Below, one piece after another: positions 1 through 9,579 of a stretch of 64,000 nucleotides of DNA. The translations under genes were made by a program, and so were the position numbers. The DNA lies in assembly GCA_013177815.1 (NCBI GenBank), contig JABLXM010000003.1:1-64000 (forward strand), given 5' to 3'. The DNA comes from Anaerolineae bacterium (GTDB lineage: Bacteria; Chloroflexota; Anaerolineae; Anaerolineales; Anaerolineaceae). The notes below the pieces were generated by a model, which did not search any database, was not told the origin of the DNA, and worked only from the letters and a program-made list of their open reading frames with translations. Positions within the stretch are counted from its first letter, which is position 1. Each line of letters starts with the position of its first letter.

Positions 1-2060
1 GTAGCATTAGAATGGCGTAAGGCATTGGTCAGTCCTTCCTGTACGATTCTAAAAAGGGTGGTTTCCACTGGTCGAGCGAATCTTTCTTCAAGGATGTTTT
101 CCTCAAGGTGAAACTCCACACCTTGATGTTTCAAACGTTGTTCTCCATACCACTCGATAGCTGGAATAAGGCCAAAGTCGTCCAGGTGCGAAGGTCTTAA
201 GTCGGATATCAATCGGTGGACATTATCCAGCATCTCTTCAGTAATTGATTTTAGATTCTGGATATGCGGCTCAATGCCTTCAATGGCATTTTTGGAAGCA
301 AGCCCGATTGTATCCAGACCCAGCAGAAGAGCAGTTAAACTCTGGCTTGTTTCATCATGCAGTTCGCGCGAAATACGCATGCGCTCTTCTTCCTGGGCTC
401 CAATCACCTTGTGGAGTAAATCTGCCCGGTTGCGTTCTTCTAACCTGAGGGCTGTGTAGAGTTGTGCATTGGAAATCGCCAGTGCTGAGCTATTCACAAT
501 TCCCTTGAGAAGAGTAAAATTTTCACCTTTCTCAAGAATGTTTTCATTTAGAAAGAGATCCAACCGCCCAATCAGTTTTCCTTCTTGAAGTAAATTTACA
601 CAAGTCAGATATCTAGCGTTAAGTTCCTTCCTTATATCCTGGGATAACACAGCGGGATGGTCCTGCAAATCGATTATAAAATAGTGTTCATTCGCATGAC
701 ATGCTATTGCCTTCAATTCAGATGTTGAGAGGATGATGAAATTATCCTTTTCCTTGAGGGGATTTTTAATATTACTGGCATGGGATATTCTATTTCCTGG
801 TGGATGGTACACAGTTACCATGGCTATCAGTGCATTCATTCCTAGGCAGGCTTCATCGCATACCGCTTGCAGGACGTTATCCAAATCCAATGTAGTATTT
901 AGGCGGTCGGTGATGCGAACCAATGCCTCGGCTCGATCCTTTTGATCCTGAATCTGGATCTTTGCAAGCTTTTGTTCCTTTTCTCGCTGCTGTAACGTCC
1001 CAGCCATGTCATCAAAGGCGATGGCCAATTTGTCCAGCTCGCCCTGTCTGTATTGCCAATTCGTCCTGGCCCCCAGGTCGCCTGAACTCAGTTTTTGGGT
1101 CACATTGACCAACCGATTGACTTGGTCGAGGAAGAAAAATTTTGTTCCAAACCAAGCGGTTACCAATGCTAGGATCGCTCCGATTGCCAGCGCAAGTAGA
1201 TTGCGCTTCAGTACCATATTAGATTCTGCGAATACGGAATCTATTGGAATGCTGATAACCACATAAATATCGGAATTTTTACCGGCTGTAAGTGGAGTAA
1301 AAGAGAACATGCGTTTTATACCATTGGCATCCAAATCCTGCGTCTGCCCTGTTTTCTTCTCGAAGACCTGGCTAGTGATATTCTTCTCAACCATTTTTTG
1401 CCCGATCTCAAAATCACCTTTTGGATAGGAGGCAAGAATGGTGCCGTTCTTATCAATAACACGCAGCCGGGAATCGGCAGGGAGGGTGGAAGCATTCATA
1501 AAGGAAGCAAGCCAACGAAGGTCAAGGTTGGCAAAAACAATTCCTTGCTGCTCTCCTGCCGCTGAAATGACCGGGTAGGCTAACGTGATCATGGCTTCGG
1601 AATTGATATCCGATATGGTGTATTCGCTAATGGCAAAATCCCGGTGCGTCACCGCCTGCTGGAAATAATCTTCCTGGAAAATATTGTAAGGTTGTCGTTG
1701 TGGTAAAGTCATGCAAAAGATCTCTCCATCCATGTCAGCCGCACCAAAATTAGCATAAAGCGGGTGCTGCATCAATACGTTGGAAAGAAAAAACAGGCAA
1801 GCAGGCCCGTCCTGACTTTGAACAGCAGGTACCTGTGCCAAGGTGATCAATATATCGCGGGCCGCATCGATCAATTGATCCTGGTTGCTGGCTGCCAGAC
1901 CAGTCAGCCGAAGGGCATTTTCTTGAGTTTCCTGGATCACACGGTTTCGGGATTCTGAAGCTGTAAAGAACATCAATGCAAAGGCTGGAACCAGAGCTAG
2001 TACCAGCAGGGCTACCACCCTCACCCGCAGGCTCCTAAATTTGGATTTTGTCCGTTTCAT
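1..2060 (-). CDS. Sensor histidine kinase (extracellular sensor, TM, HAMP, GAF, HisKA_3/NarL-type kinase), truncated at window edge
   Basis: Read by reverse translation from ATG at 2060 (MKRTKSKFRSLRVRVVALLVLALVPAFALMFF...). Open through base 1; contains ERMRISRELHDETSQSLTALLLGLD (H-box) and FRIVQEGLTNALRHSNA (N-box). Frame of N-box checked against the start codon. Absent from ORF track because the stop lies outside the window. Confidence 0.88.
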   Translation of the reverse strand, partial: MKRTKSKFRSLRVRVVALLVLALVPAFALMFFTASESRNRVIQETQENALRLTGLAASNQDQLIDAARDILITLAQVPAVQSQDGPACLFFLSNVLMQHPLYANFGAADMDGEIFCMTLPQRQPYNIFQEDYFQQAVTHRDFAISEYTISDINSEAMITLAYPVISAAGEQQGIVFANLDLRWLASFMNASTLPADSRLRVIDKNGTILASYPKGDFEIGQKMVEKNITSQVFEKKTGQTQDLDANGIKRMFSFTPLTAGKNSDIYVVISIPIDSVFAESNMVLKRNLLALAIGAILALVTAWFGTKFFFLDQVNRLVNVTQKLSSGDLGARTNWQYRQGELDKLAIAFDDMAGTLQQREKEQKLAKIQIQDQKDRAEALVRITDRLNTTLDLDNVLQAVCDEACLGMNALIAMVTVYHPPGNRISHASNIKNPLKEKDNFIILSTSELKAIACHANEHYFIIDLQDHPAVLSQDIRKELNARYLTCVNLLQEGKLIGRLDLFLNENILEKGENFTLLKGIVNSSALAISNAQLYTALRLEERNRADLLHKVIGAQEEERMRISRELHDETSQSLTALLLGLDTIGLASKNAIEGIEPHIQNLKSITEEMLDNVHRLISDLRPSHLDDFGLIPAIEWYGEQRLKHQGVEFHLEENILEERFARPVETTLFRIVQEGLTNALRHSNA

Positions 2061-2306
2061 GATCTTGGGAAAAAACTCCTGAAGGCTGATGCATGCTTGT
2101 CCTCTTCGATGAAGAGAAGGGAAGAATTCTCGCTCCACTTATGGATATTTTTTTATAATTGGAGTATACATCCAAAACCATACCACCTACATTTTACAAA
2201 TGAAGTTCTAATCTAATGCTTTTTCTTCTCAATTCCTGAATGTCAATTTGCTTATTAAAATTGCAATTGTACGTAAAACCTCTAATTCAAGAATTGTTAA
2301 AAAAGG

Positions 2307-2340
2307 GCTTTGTAAAAAACGACCCTAAAATTTACAAAGC
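2307..2340. repeat. Perfect 10-bp inverted repeat (GCTTTGTAAA / TTTACAAAGC, 14-nt loop)
   Basis: Arms 2307-2316 and 2331-2340 are exact reverse complements. Confidence 0.6.
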
Positions 2341-2472
2341 TACACTGCCTTTGAAAACGAATCTTCGGAGTCCCCCTAGGATCACCCCCTTTCACTTTGT
2401 ACAATAAGACCAAGTAATCAACACAGATTAATCGTCGCTGAAATCGTTTGGACTTTCTTATTATCGTTGGAG

Positions 2473-2509
2473 CGACTTGCCAGTAATTTTTGGCAGGTCG
2501 TTTTGTTTT
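2473..2509 (+). terminator. Rho-independent terminator-like hairpin with no obvious upstream gene
   Basis: CGACTTGCCA (2473-2482) pairs with TGGCAGGTCG (2491-2500) with one G-U pair, followed by TTTTGTTTT. Confidence 0.55.
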
Positions 2510-2668
2510 CCAGAGCAGGGAGGAGGTGGTCGAGGAAATTATCAATGGAAAGATGAAAAACATACGCCAGCCACGCCAGGCCCTTAAACAGTTGGCATGG
2601 TTGGCGGGACTCAATCACTCATACTGAAAGGAAAATGAATAGAAGAAGGAAATACACAATTTACGAAT

Positions 2669-2902
2669 TTGCTCACCGGCGAGGAGATCGCCAAAATTCT
2701 GCATGTTTCGCGTGCGTACGCCTATCAACTCATGCGCCAAAGGATCATTCCAACGGTCAAGATCGGACGCAGTGTAAGGGTGCGGCCGGCAGATCTGGAG
2801 GAATTCATCGCCAGGAATTTAGGGCAAAACAGCCTAATTGCTGGACGCAATAGACAGAACTTATGTTCCATTTCTGAGAAAAGATGCTACAATGGTTTGT
2901 AA
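2669..2902 (+). CDS. Helix-turn-helix excisionase/MerR-like DNA-binding protein (TTG start, possibly remnant)
   Basis: LTGEEIAKILHVSRAYAYQLMRQRIIPTVKIGRSVRVRPADLEEFIARN resembles the HTH_17/excisionase family. A nearby ATG at 2635 is in another frame. Confidence 0.65.
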   Translation: MLTGEEIAKILHVSRAYAYQLMRQRIIPTVKIGRSVRVRPADLEEFIARNLGQNSLIAGRNRQNLCSISEKRCYNGL

Positions 2903-2975
2903 CAACCGCACCTTAATAAACGAATATCGAGAAAAACATGGATTGCTGCCAGATGTTTCGCAACAGGAGGAAACA

Positions 2976-3466
2976 ATGAATCAGCAATCAGAAAAAGCAA
3001 AACCAGGCACCGTGGGCACAACGAGGGAAGCATCCGTCCGACTCCGAACGGAACCTGGCGGGCTTGGGTGACTTTGAAATCCGGGAAGCGGATCAGCAAG
3101 ACGCTTCCCACCAAATCCGAAGCCCGTGACTGGTTGCAACAGAAGATGACGGAAGCGAAAGAAGCGCTCGATGCGGAGCGGACACTTGGAGAATACATGC
3201 TGGGATGGTTTGAGAATCATTCCTCGCAGTTGAAAGAATCCACCCGCTGCGATGCTGCTTCGATCATGCTCAACCATGGCATTCCGCTTCTGACGGTCTC
3301 CTACATCCCCGGGCACTCACAACCATCAACCACGCTGAACATGTATGGTCATCAGTTTAGCACCATGGAGCTGCAAGCTGCCTGTCTGGTGGACGACATC
3401 TTCGCCAAGGCTCAACCCAGTCCGCTGCCTGCGAAGTTTCTCTCAGTGTCGAATCTTAAAATATGA
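2976..3466 (+). pseudogene. Decayed tyrosine recombinase/phage integrase (frameshift plus internal deletion)
   Basis: AP2-like N-terminus (SIRPTPNGTWRAWVTLKSGKRISKTLPTKSEARDWLQQKM) is joined after ~35 aa of core-binding domain directly to the C-terminal motif MLNHGIPLLTVSYIPGHSQPSTTLNMYGH. The region that would carry the first catalytic Arg is missing. ATG at 2976 (MNQQSEKAKPG) is out of frame with the body. Confidence 0.75.
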
Positions 3467-3532
3467 TTTTCAAATCTTAAGAAAAGTTGAGAGAAATTCA
3501 AAAAGTTTTGCACGTTTTTTTGTCAAAATATA

Positions 3533-3574
3533 GCAATCGGACGGCATAAACCACTATATATGCCGTCCGATTGC
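3533..3574. repeat. Long perfect palindrome (16-bp arms, 10-nt loop)
   Basis: GCAATCGGACGGCATA (3533-3548) / TATGCCGTCCGATTGC (3559-3574), exact reverse complements. Confidence 0.85.
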
Positions 3575-3616
3575 CTCTAAACCCCTATATATAGTACCCT
3601 AACGGGCATCTGCGAA

Positions 3617-3689
3617 CGCCCCCGGCGGGACTCGAACCCACAACCTACTGATTCGAAGTCAGGCGCTCTATCCATTGAGCTACGAGGGC
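3617..3689 (-). tRNA. tRNA-Arg(TCG)
   Basis: Reverse complement GCCCTCGTAGCTCAATGGATAGAGCGCCTGACTTCGAATCAGTAGGTTGTGGGTTCGAGTCCCGCCGGGGGCG. 7-bp acceptor stem, D-stem GCTC/GAGC, anticodon loop CTTCGAA (TCG), T-arm GTGGG-TTCGAGT-CCCGC. Confidence 0.93.
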
Positions 3690-3745
3690 ATAGCGCGATT
3701 ATACCTTACTTTGCGCGCCGGTTAAGGTTGCGCCCAACCGGCGCA

Positions 3746-4498
3746 TCACCCTTCCGTCTGCAACTGGTACCCAAGGCGGTCGATATTGACGATCAGGTCG
3801 TGTTGCGGGGCGATCTTCTCGAACTTGCGCCGCAACAGGTAAGCCAGGTACTTGATGCGCTTGCGGGCATCTTCGCTATCTTCACCCCAGATCGACTCTG
3901 CGATGGTCTGGTAGGTAACGATCGAGGGGGCGTGTTTTGCCAGGATCGACAGGACGGCGAACTCTTTGGAGGTCAGGCGAATCGATTGCCCGCCCAGGCA
4001 AACCTCGCGGGTCATCAAATCCACTGTCAGGTCAACCGCCGGAAAGACCAGTTTGCTCACTTCTCGCACCTTGCGGGCACGGCGCAACACGCTCTTGACC
4101 CGTTCGACGACTTCTTCGTTGTGGAAGGGTTTCGTGATGTAATCATCGACCCCCCGCTGCAATCCGTTCACGACATCCTCTTTGGTATTTTGAGCCGAGA
4201 CGACGATGACCGGCACATCACTCATCTGTCGCATGTACTGCAACGTTTCCCAGCCATCCATTTCAGGCATCATGATATCCAGCATGACGAGATCCGGGGC
4301 AAAAGACGACAATTTTTTGATGGCTTCTTCGCCGTTCATGGCGCTCAACACGTTGAAGCCAGCCATGCGGAGGATGGCTTTGATCAATAAAACGGTTTCC
4401 GCCTCATCATCCACCACCAACACGCTCGAGTGGTTCTTCTCTTCCAGGTTATCCAGATCGACCCCCACGTTCGCTGTCGGGATATTGTTTGTTTCCAT
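3746..4498 (-). CDS. Two-component response regulator, REC plus OmpR-type winged helix
   Basis: SVLVVDDEAETVLLIKAILRMAGF...PDLVMLDIMMPEMDGWE...TKPF, then a C-terminal wHTH (VFPAVDLTVDLMTREVCLGGQSIRLTSKEFAVLSIL...). Start chosen at METNN; an upstream ATG at 4540 is possible. Confidence 0.9.
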   Translation of the reverse strand: METNNIPTANVGVDLDNLEEKNHSSVLVVDDEAETVLLIKAILRMAGFNVLSAMNGEEAIKKLSSFAPDLVMLDIMMPEMDGWETLQYMRQMSDVPVIVVSAQNTKEDVVNGLQRGVDDYITKPFHNEEVVERVKSVLRRARKVREVSKLVFPAVDLTVDLMTREVCLGGQSIRLTSKEFAVLSILAKHAPSIVTYQTIAESIWGEDSEDARKRIKYLAYLLRRKFEKIAPQHDLIVNIDRLGYQLQTEG

Positions 4499-4802
4499 AA
4501 CATCATTCCTTTCGGGTCGCAGCAATCGCATGCGTGACATAGACCTGATTCAAGTACTTATTATCAATTTGGTATATTATTTCGACTTCCTTATTACCGA
4601 AGAAAATACAATATCATAACCAATTTCTATTTTAGATTATTGAGAAAACAAAGTCAATAATAATTGCTTACGTATTTCTGACAATTTACATATGGGGGAT
4701 ATGCGGATGTAAGCGCGGAAAGGGAGCGCAATCATCTACACTCCCCCCACATTCATCCCAAACCAGTGGGGAACATCTGGGGTTAAGTAATAATGCCAGA
4801 CA

Positions 4803-6038
4803 TCACGAACCGGGCGCGATGAATGCTCGCAGGAAGCGCTTGACGCTCACCTGCTGCCCGGTCAACAGCACCTGGGCGCGGAAGAGTCGGCTGACGCCGC
4901 GAACGACCCACCAGCACGCCAGCAGCAGCAACCCCAGCGCCGATATCATTTGCCACGCCGGCACGGCTGCATTGGCAGCAAGCCGCGCCGCCATCGCCAC
5001 CGGTGAGGTCAACGGGAACAAACTCAGGGCGGTCGATAGCGTGCCGTTGGGCTGGGTCAAGAGCGAACCGCTGAAGATCAACGGGACAGTCATGGGCATC
5101 ACGACCAGCATCGTCAGTTGCGACGCCTCCTTGATGCTGGACACCAACGCCCCGATCCCCGCCATCAGACTTGCGTACAGGAAATAACCGATCACAAAGA
5201 ACAACACAACCCACAAGATGATAGCTGGCGAGAGTTGCGCCGGGAGTTGGATATCGAAGGAACGCCCCGAAAGTTGCAGCAAGCTCCAACCGACCACCGC
5301 CCAAATCACCGTTTGCAGCAACCCCGCCAACCCGAGTGCTGCCATCTTCCCGCCCAGCAATTCGAGTGGACGCACCGATGACATCAGGATCTCCATCATG
5401 CGATTTTCTTTCTCTTTGGCGACGCTGCTCAACATCAATGATGCCGAAGTCAGAATGACCATGAAGAGCAGCATAGCAACGGCGTAAGGGATGAGGTAGG
5501 TCAGAGGACTTTCCAAATCGCGCGCAGTATCCTCGGTGAGGGTCGTTTTTTCCAGCACCAGAGGATTATTCAACCGCTCAGCCATCTCGGTGTTCTCACC
5601 AACCAAGTTATACCGGATGACCTCATTCAACAATCCGGAAGAACCCAGACCACTGATCGGGTTGTACTCCTGTTGGATGATGGTTACTCGACCGGATTGC
5701 ATGAAATCTGCCGGCAACCGGTAATATAGTCCCACTTCTCCTGCCTTCAAAGCCGCCTCTGCCTGTTCATCACTCGCGAAGGGCAGCAATTCATCTTCGA
5801 TACCCGCAGGAACGCGATCAATGATCCCAGCATGATCAACATAACCTTCTGGCAGCGCTTCTTCTTTTGGCGTAAATACCTGCTCGATATCGAAACCGGT
5901 TTGTTCGCGCTGCAAAAGCGACACGCCATAATAAATTCCAAAACTGATGATGGGCAAGATGACGACAGCGAAAACGAAGGAAAAACGAGAGACGACCGTG
6001 ATCAGCTCCTGTTTGAAGACCAACCAGGTATGTTTCAT
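4803..6038 (-). CDS. ABC-2 type transporter permease (NatB-like)
   Basis: MKHTWLVFKQELITVV... with EKENRMMEILMSSVRPLELLGGKM and several TM helices. Start overlaps the preceding stop (ATGA). Confidence 0.85.
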   Translation of the reverse strand: MKHTWLVFKQELITVVSRFSFVFAVVILPIISFGIYYGVSLLQREQTGFDIEQVFTPKEEALPEGYVDHAGIIDRVPAGIEDELLPFASDEQAEAALKAGEVGLYYRLPADFMQSGRVTIIQQEYNPISGLGSSGLLNEVIRYNLVGENTEMAERLNNPLVLEKTTLTEDTARDLESPLTYLIPYAVAMLLFMVILTSASLMLSSVAKEKENRMMEILMSSVRPLELLGGKMAALGLAGLLQTVIWAVVGWSLLQLSGRSFDIQLPAQLSPAIILWVVLFFVIGYFLYASLMAGIGALVSSIKEASQLTMLVVMPMTVPLIFSGSLLTQPNGTLSTALSLFPLTSPVAMAARLAANAAVPAWQMISALGLLLLACWWVVRGVSRLFRAQVLLTGQQVSVKRFLRAFIAPGS

Positions 6039-7255
6039 GCGACTGCCCCCCCACGCTTGGAACGGATGAACAATTCCTTCAGACGCAGGCGTTTCCCATA
6101 CCGCAGCATGCCTATTCGGAACACCCGCGAAGCCAGCCACAAGACCCCCAAAGCGCTGGTTACCAACAACACCAGACTGAGTGCGATCTGCCACGCAGGG
6201 ATCACAGTAATGGCGGCGCGCAATGGCAACATGGTAGGCGCCGTCAATGGAAACAGGCTCAATCCAACCGCCACGGTAGAGTTAGGGTTCGCAAGGATGG
6301 CGCTGCTGAACCAGTAGGGTATAAAGATCGGCAGCGTGAACATACTGGCGATCTGTTGGGCTTCACGGCTATCCGTAGCCGTGGCGCCGGCAATCGCCAT
6401 CAAGCCCGCCACCAGCACGAAAGCAGGCAGTAACAACGCCAGCATCAACCAAACAAAGCCCATGTCGATCGTCAACCCGGCGACCGGCGGCATGACCGTT
6501 GCCAGCACGGTTAGCGCCAGCAGCGGGAAGCCGATCCATAGCACCAACTGGGTCAGACCGACCGCAATATCCCCCATGATCTTGCCCGTCATCAGTTGCA
6601 TCGGCGAGACCGAAGTAACCACGATCTCCATGGTGCGGTTTTCCTTCTCCTCCACCAACGCCTGAACCAGATAGCCGCCGCTGGTGTTGACCGCAATGAT
6701 GAACAAGACCCCCACCGCCATCGGGATGATCATGTTCAAGAGCTGGTTGGAAGCCGTCTGCCGATCCGTTTCCAGCGCGCGCATCTCGACCAGCGGTTGA
6801 CGATACAGCCGTTCGTCCAGCGGCGCAGGGTACTGTGAAGCCAGGTTGTAGCGCAGGAAGTCTTCGAAATCCGAGACCACATTATCACCGGGCTGTTTTT
6901 CTGCCACCAACGCCACCCGCCCGGTTCGCATATAATCCAGCGCGACGACGAAGTACGCTTGAATATCTCCCGTCACAAGCGCCTCTCGCGCCGTATTCTC
7001 GTTTGGGTATGATGAAATCTGCAAAGAAGATCCGAACGAATCATCGCTGTCCGATCGTTGTTGCGCCCTCATGAGAACGCCGCTGTGGTCTACGTACCCG
7101 ATGGGTGTGCGGTCATTCTGGACCGCTACCGCTATCACGACCAGCACTGACATCACCACGACAAAGATGGGAACGCTCAAAAGCGCCATCAAGAAGCGCT
7201 TGCGCAGGACGTGGCGCGTATACTCGTGCCGGAATATCAACCACAATTTTTTCAT
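6035..7255 (-). CDS. ABC-2 type transporter permease (NatB-like)
   Basis: EEKENRTMEIVVTSVSPMQLMTGKIMGDIAVG; TM-rich; overlaps the ATPase gene by 4 bp. Confidence 0.87.
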   Translation of the reverse strand: MKKLWLIFRHEYTRHVLRKRFLMALLSVPIFVVVMSVLVVIAVAVQNDRTPIGYVDHSGVLMRAQQRSDSDDSFGSSLQISSYPNENTAREALVTGDIQAYFVVALDYMRTGRVALVAEKQPGDNVVSDFEDFLRYNLASQYPAPLDERLYRQPLVEMRALETDRQTASNQLLNMIIPMAVGVLFIIAVNTSGGYLVQALVEEKENRTMEIVVTSVSPMQLMTGKIMGDIAVGLTQLVLWIGFPLLALTVLATVMPPVAGLTIDMGFVWLMLALLLPAFVLVAGLMAIAGATATDSREAQQIASMFTLPIFIPYWFSSAILANPNSTVAVGLSLFPLTAPTMLPLRAAITVIPAWQIALSLVLLVTSALGVLWLASRVFRIGMLRYGKRLRLKELFIRSKRGGAVA

Positions 7256-8157
7256 GCCCGCCCCGTTTTACCCTGCACGACATCAATGAAGATCTCATCC
7301 AGCGTCGGCAAGGCGGTCTCGAATTTCTCCATCGTCAAACCAGATGACAAAAGCTCGCCTAGTACATCATTGGGTCGCACGCCTTCCGCTAGAGATAGTT
7401 TATAGTCTCCATTTTGGGGAACGATTTCGGTGATCCCATTGATCACGGCAGGTAGTGGCTCCAGGGTGCGCACGATCACTTCCGGGCTGGCGTATCGCCG
7501 GCGGATTTCGTTAAGTTCACCGTATAACATCGTGCGCCCACGATCGATCAAGACTAGGCGATCACACAATTCCTCAACCTGGTTCATCTGGTGGGTGCAC
7601 ATCACGATCGTAGCACCTTTGTTGCGCTCCTCACGCAACATATCCTTGACCATTTGGGTGTTAATGGGATCGAGCGCCGAGAATGGTTCATCGATGATGA
7701 TCAATTCCGGCTGGTGAATGATCGTCACGATCAATTGCGCTTTCTGTTGCATGCCCTTAGAGAGTTCTTTGACCTTCTTCTTACGGTGGTCCACCAAGTC
7801 AAATTTTTCCAACAAAGGTTCCAATCGTTGGCGGATTTGCGGACGCGTCAAACCCTTGAGGCTCGCCAGGTAAGTCAGGCAGCGTTCAAGCGGTATCTCC
7901 TGATAAAGCCCCCGCTCCTCCGGGAGGTAACCGATACGGTCCTTCTTCGCTTCGGTCATCTCACCACCCAGGATGGCGACCGTTCCGCTATCCGGCTTGA
8001 ATATATCCAGGATCAAACGGATGGCAGTCGTCTTACCGGCACCGTTCGGTCCGAGCAAACCAAAGAGCTCACCCTGCGCGACCTCGAATGAGACGTCATC
8101 AACCGCCCGTGTTTCGCCGAAGGTCTTGCTGATATGATCCACAACAATGGTATTCAT
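7252..8157 (-). CDS. ABC transporter ATP-binding protein (NatA-like)
   Basis: Walker A GPNGAGKTT, LSKGMQQK signature, Walker B LIIIDEPFSALDP. Confidence 0.93.
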   Translation of the reverse strand: MNTIVVDHISKTFGETRAVDDVSFEVAQGELFGLLGPNGAGKTTAIRLILDIFKPDSGTVAILGGEMTEAKKDRIGYLPEERGLYQEIPLERCLTYLASLKGLTRPQIRQRLEPLLEKFDLVDHRKKKVKELSKGMQQKAQLIVTIIHQPELIIIDEPFSALDPINTQMVKDMLREERNKGATIVMCTHQMNQVEELCDRLVLIDRGRTMLYGELNEIRRRYASPEVIVRTLEPLPAVINGITEIVPQNGDYKLSLAEGVRPNDVLGELLSSGLTMEKFETALPTLDEIFIDVVQGKTGRA

Positions 8158-8302
8158 GCCTGATGGTCATCCTTTTCTACGGTCTTGCCATACCGTCATT
8201 ATAACAAAGGGCATGCGCATGCTATAATCTTAAGCCGATCAGTTGATCCCCCATCCCATATTTTCTGGATACTCGCAACCGCGCGAGCAGAAAGGAGCCA
8301 AT

Positions 8303-9460
8303 ATGCCAGCCAATATGACATCGCGCCAACGGCTGATGACCGCCATCGACCACCAGGAACCCGACCGGGTGCCGATCATCATCGGGACCAGTAACACCAC
8401 CGGGATAAAAATGCCGGCATATCGCGCCCTGAAGGATTATTTGGGCATTCAAGCGAAAGACAACTATATCTACGATTGGCAAGAACTGGGCACAGCAGCG
8501 CTGGATGAAGAAACCTTACAGCGCTTGCACAGCGACGCGCGCGGCGTGCTGGACCGCTTCCCTGCCTGGGTTTATGAACGCAATCGTGCCCGCCCGCCAC
8601 ACGATCCCTTCATTGATGACTGGGGCAGCGGGCAGAAAGAAGTCGAGCCGGGCGTGTGGTATCCGGGTATCCATCCAATGGCACAGGCAACGACGATAGA
8701 AGAGATCGAAGCCTACCCCTGGCCCGATATGGATGACCCCAGCCGTGTGGCGCACGTTCGCGAGCAAGCGCGCCAACTGGCGCAGGCGAACCAATATGGC
8801 ATCATCGGAACACCCTGGCTGCTCTTCCCATTCGAACGCGCCCACGCCATGCAAGGTTTGGATACCTTCCTCTACAATATGGCGAGTGACCCGGTCTTCT
8901 CACGTGCGCTGCTTGAAAAGATCGCTAGCCTGTGCAAGGTGCTGATGGGTCACTTCCTGGATGAGATCGGCGAAAATATCGACATCATCAAGATTGGCGA
9001 TGACCTTGGAACACAAGAAAGCCTGATGATTTCGCCCCGCATGTACCGGCAGATCCTCAAGCCCATCCATGCCGATTTCATTAAATTCATCAAATCAAAA
9101 ACAAATGCCAAGATCTTCTTCCATACCGATGGAGATGTCTTCAACCTGATCGACGATTTCATCGAGATCGGCGTGGACATCTTGAACCCGGTACAGACTT
9201 CCGCCGGCAAAATGTCGGACCTGGCAGCTTTGAAACAACGGTGGGGCAACCAACTGACCTTCTGCGGCGCGGTCGATACCCATCACTTCCTGCCGTTTGG
9301 CACGGTTCAAGAAGTGATGGACGAAGTCCATCGTGTGATCGATGTCATGGCGCCTGGCGGTGGCTATATCGTCACTTCGGTGCACACCATCATGGATGAA
9401 GTGCCGCCCCAGAATATCATGGCGATGGTCGAAGCAGTGGAAAAGTACGGGTATTATTGA
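8303..9460 (+). CDS. Uroporphyrinogen decarboxylase (URO-D)/MtaA-like methyltransferase family protein
   Basis: MTSRQRLMTAIDHQEPDRVPI...; FFHTDGDVFNLIDDFIEIGVDILNPVQ; GGGYIVTSVHTIMDEVPPQNIMAMVEA. Confidence 0.85.
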   Translation: MPANMTSRQRLMTAIDHQEPDRVPIIIGTSNTTGIKMPAYRALKDYLGIQAKDNYIYDWQELGTAALDEETLQRLHSDARGVLDRFPAWVYERNRARPPHDPFIDDWGSGQKEVEPGVWYPGIHPMAQATTIEEIEAYPWPDMDDPSRVAHVREQARQLAQANQYGIIGTPWLLFPFERAHAMQGLDTFLYNMASDPVFSRALLEKIASLCKVLMGHFLDEIGENIDIIKIGDDLGTQESLMISPRMYRQILKPIHADFIKFIKSKTNAKIFFHTDGDVFNLIDDFIEIGVDILNPVQTSAGKMSDLAALKQRWGNQLTFCGAVDTHHFLPFGTVQEVMDEVHRVIDVMAPGGGYIVTSVHTIMDEVPPQNIMAMVEAVEKYGYY

Positions 9461-9483
9461 TCGCCGGCTGAAGGAAATAAAAC

Positions 9484-9530
9484 AGGGGTTGTCCCTACAT
9501 GACGATGTCAACTTTGGGAACAACCCCTTT
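9484..9530. terminator. Hairpin terminator between convergent genes
   Basis: AGGGGTTGTCCC ... GGGAACAACCCCT (one bulge) followed by TT. Confidence 0.6.
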
Positions 9531-9579
9531 ATCTTTACCCCAATCACTTACATTCTAGTCACGATTCCCGCCCGATTTT

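Noticed and set aside
4256-4619. Plus-strand ORFs opposite the response regulator
   Set aside because: Antisense shadows without domain motifs.
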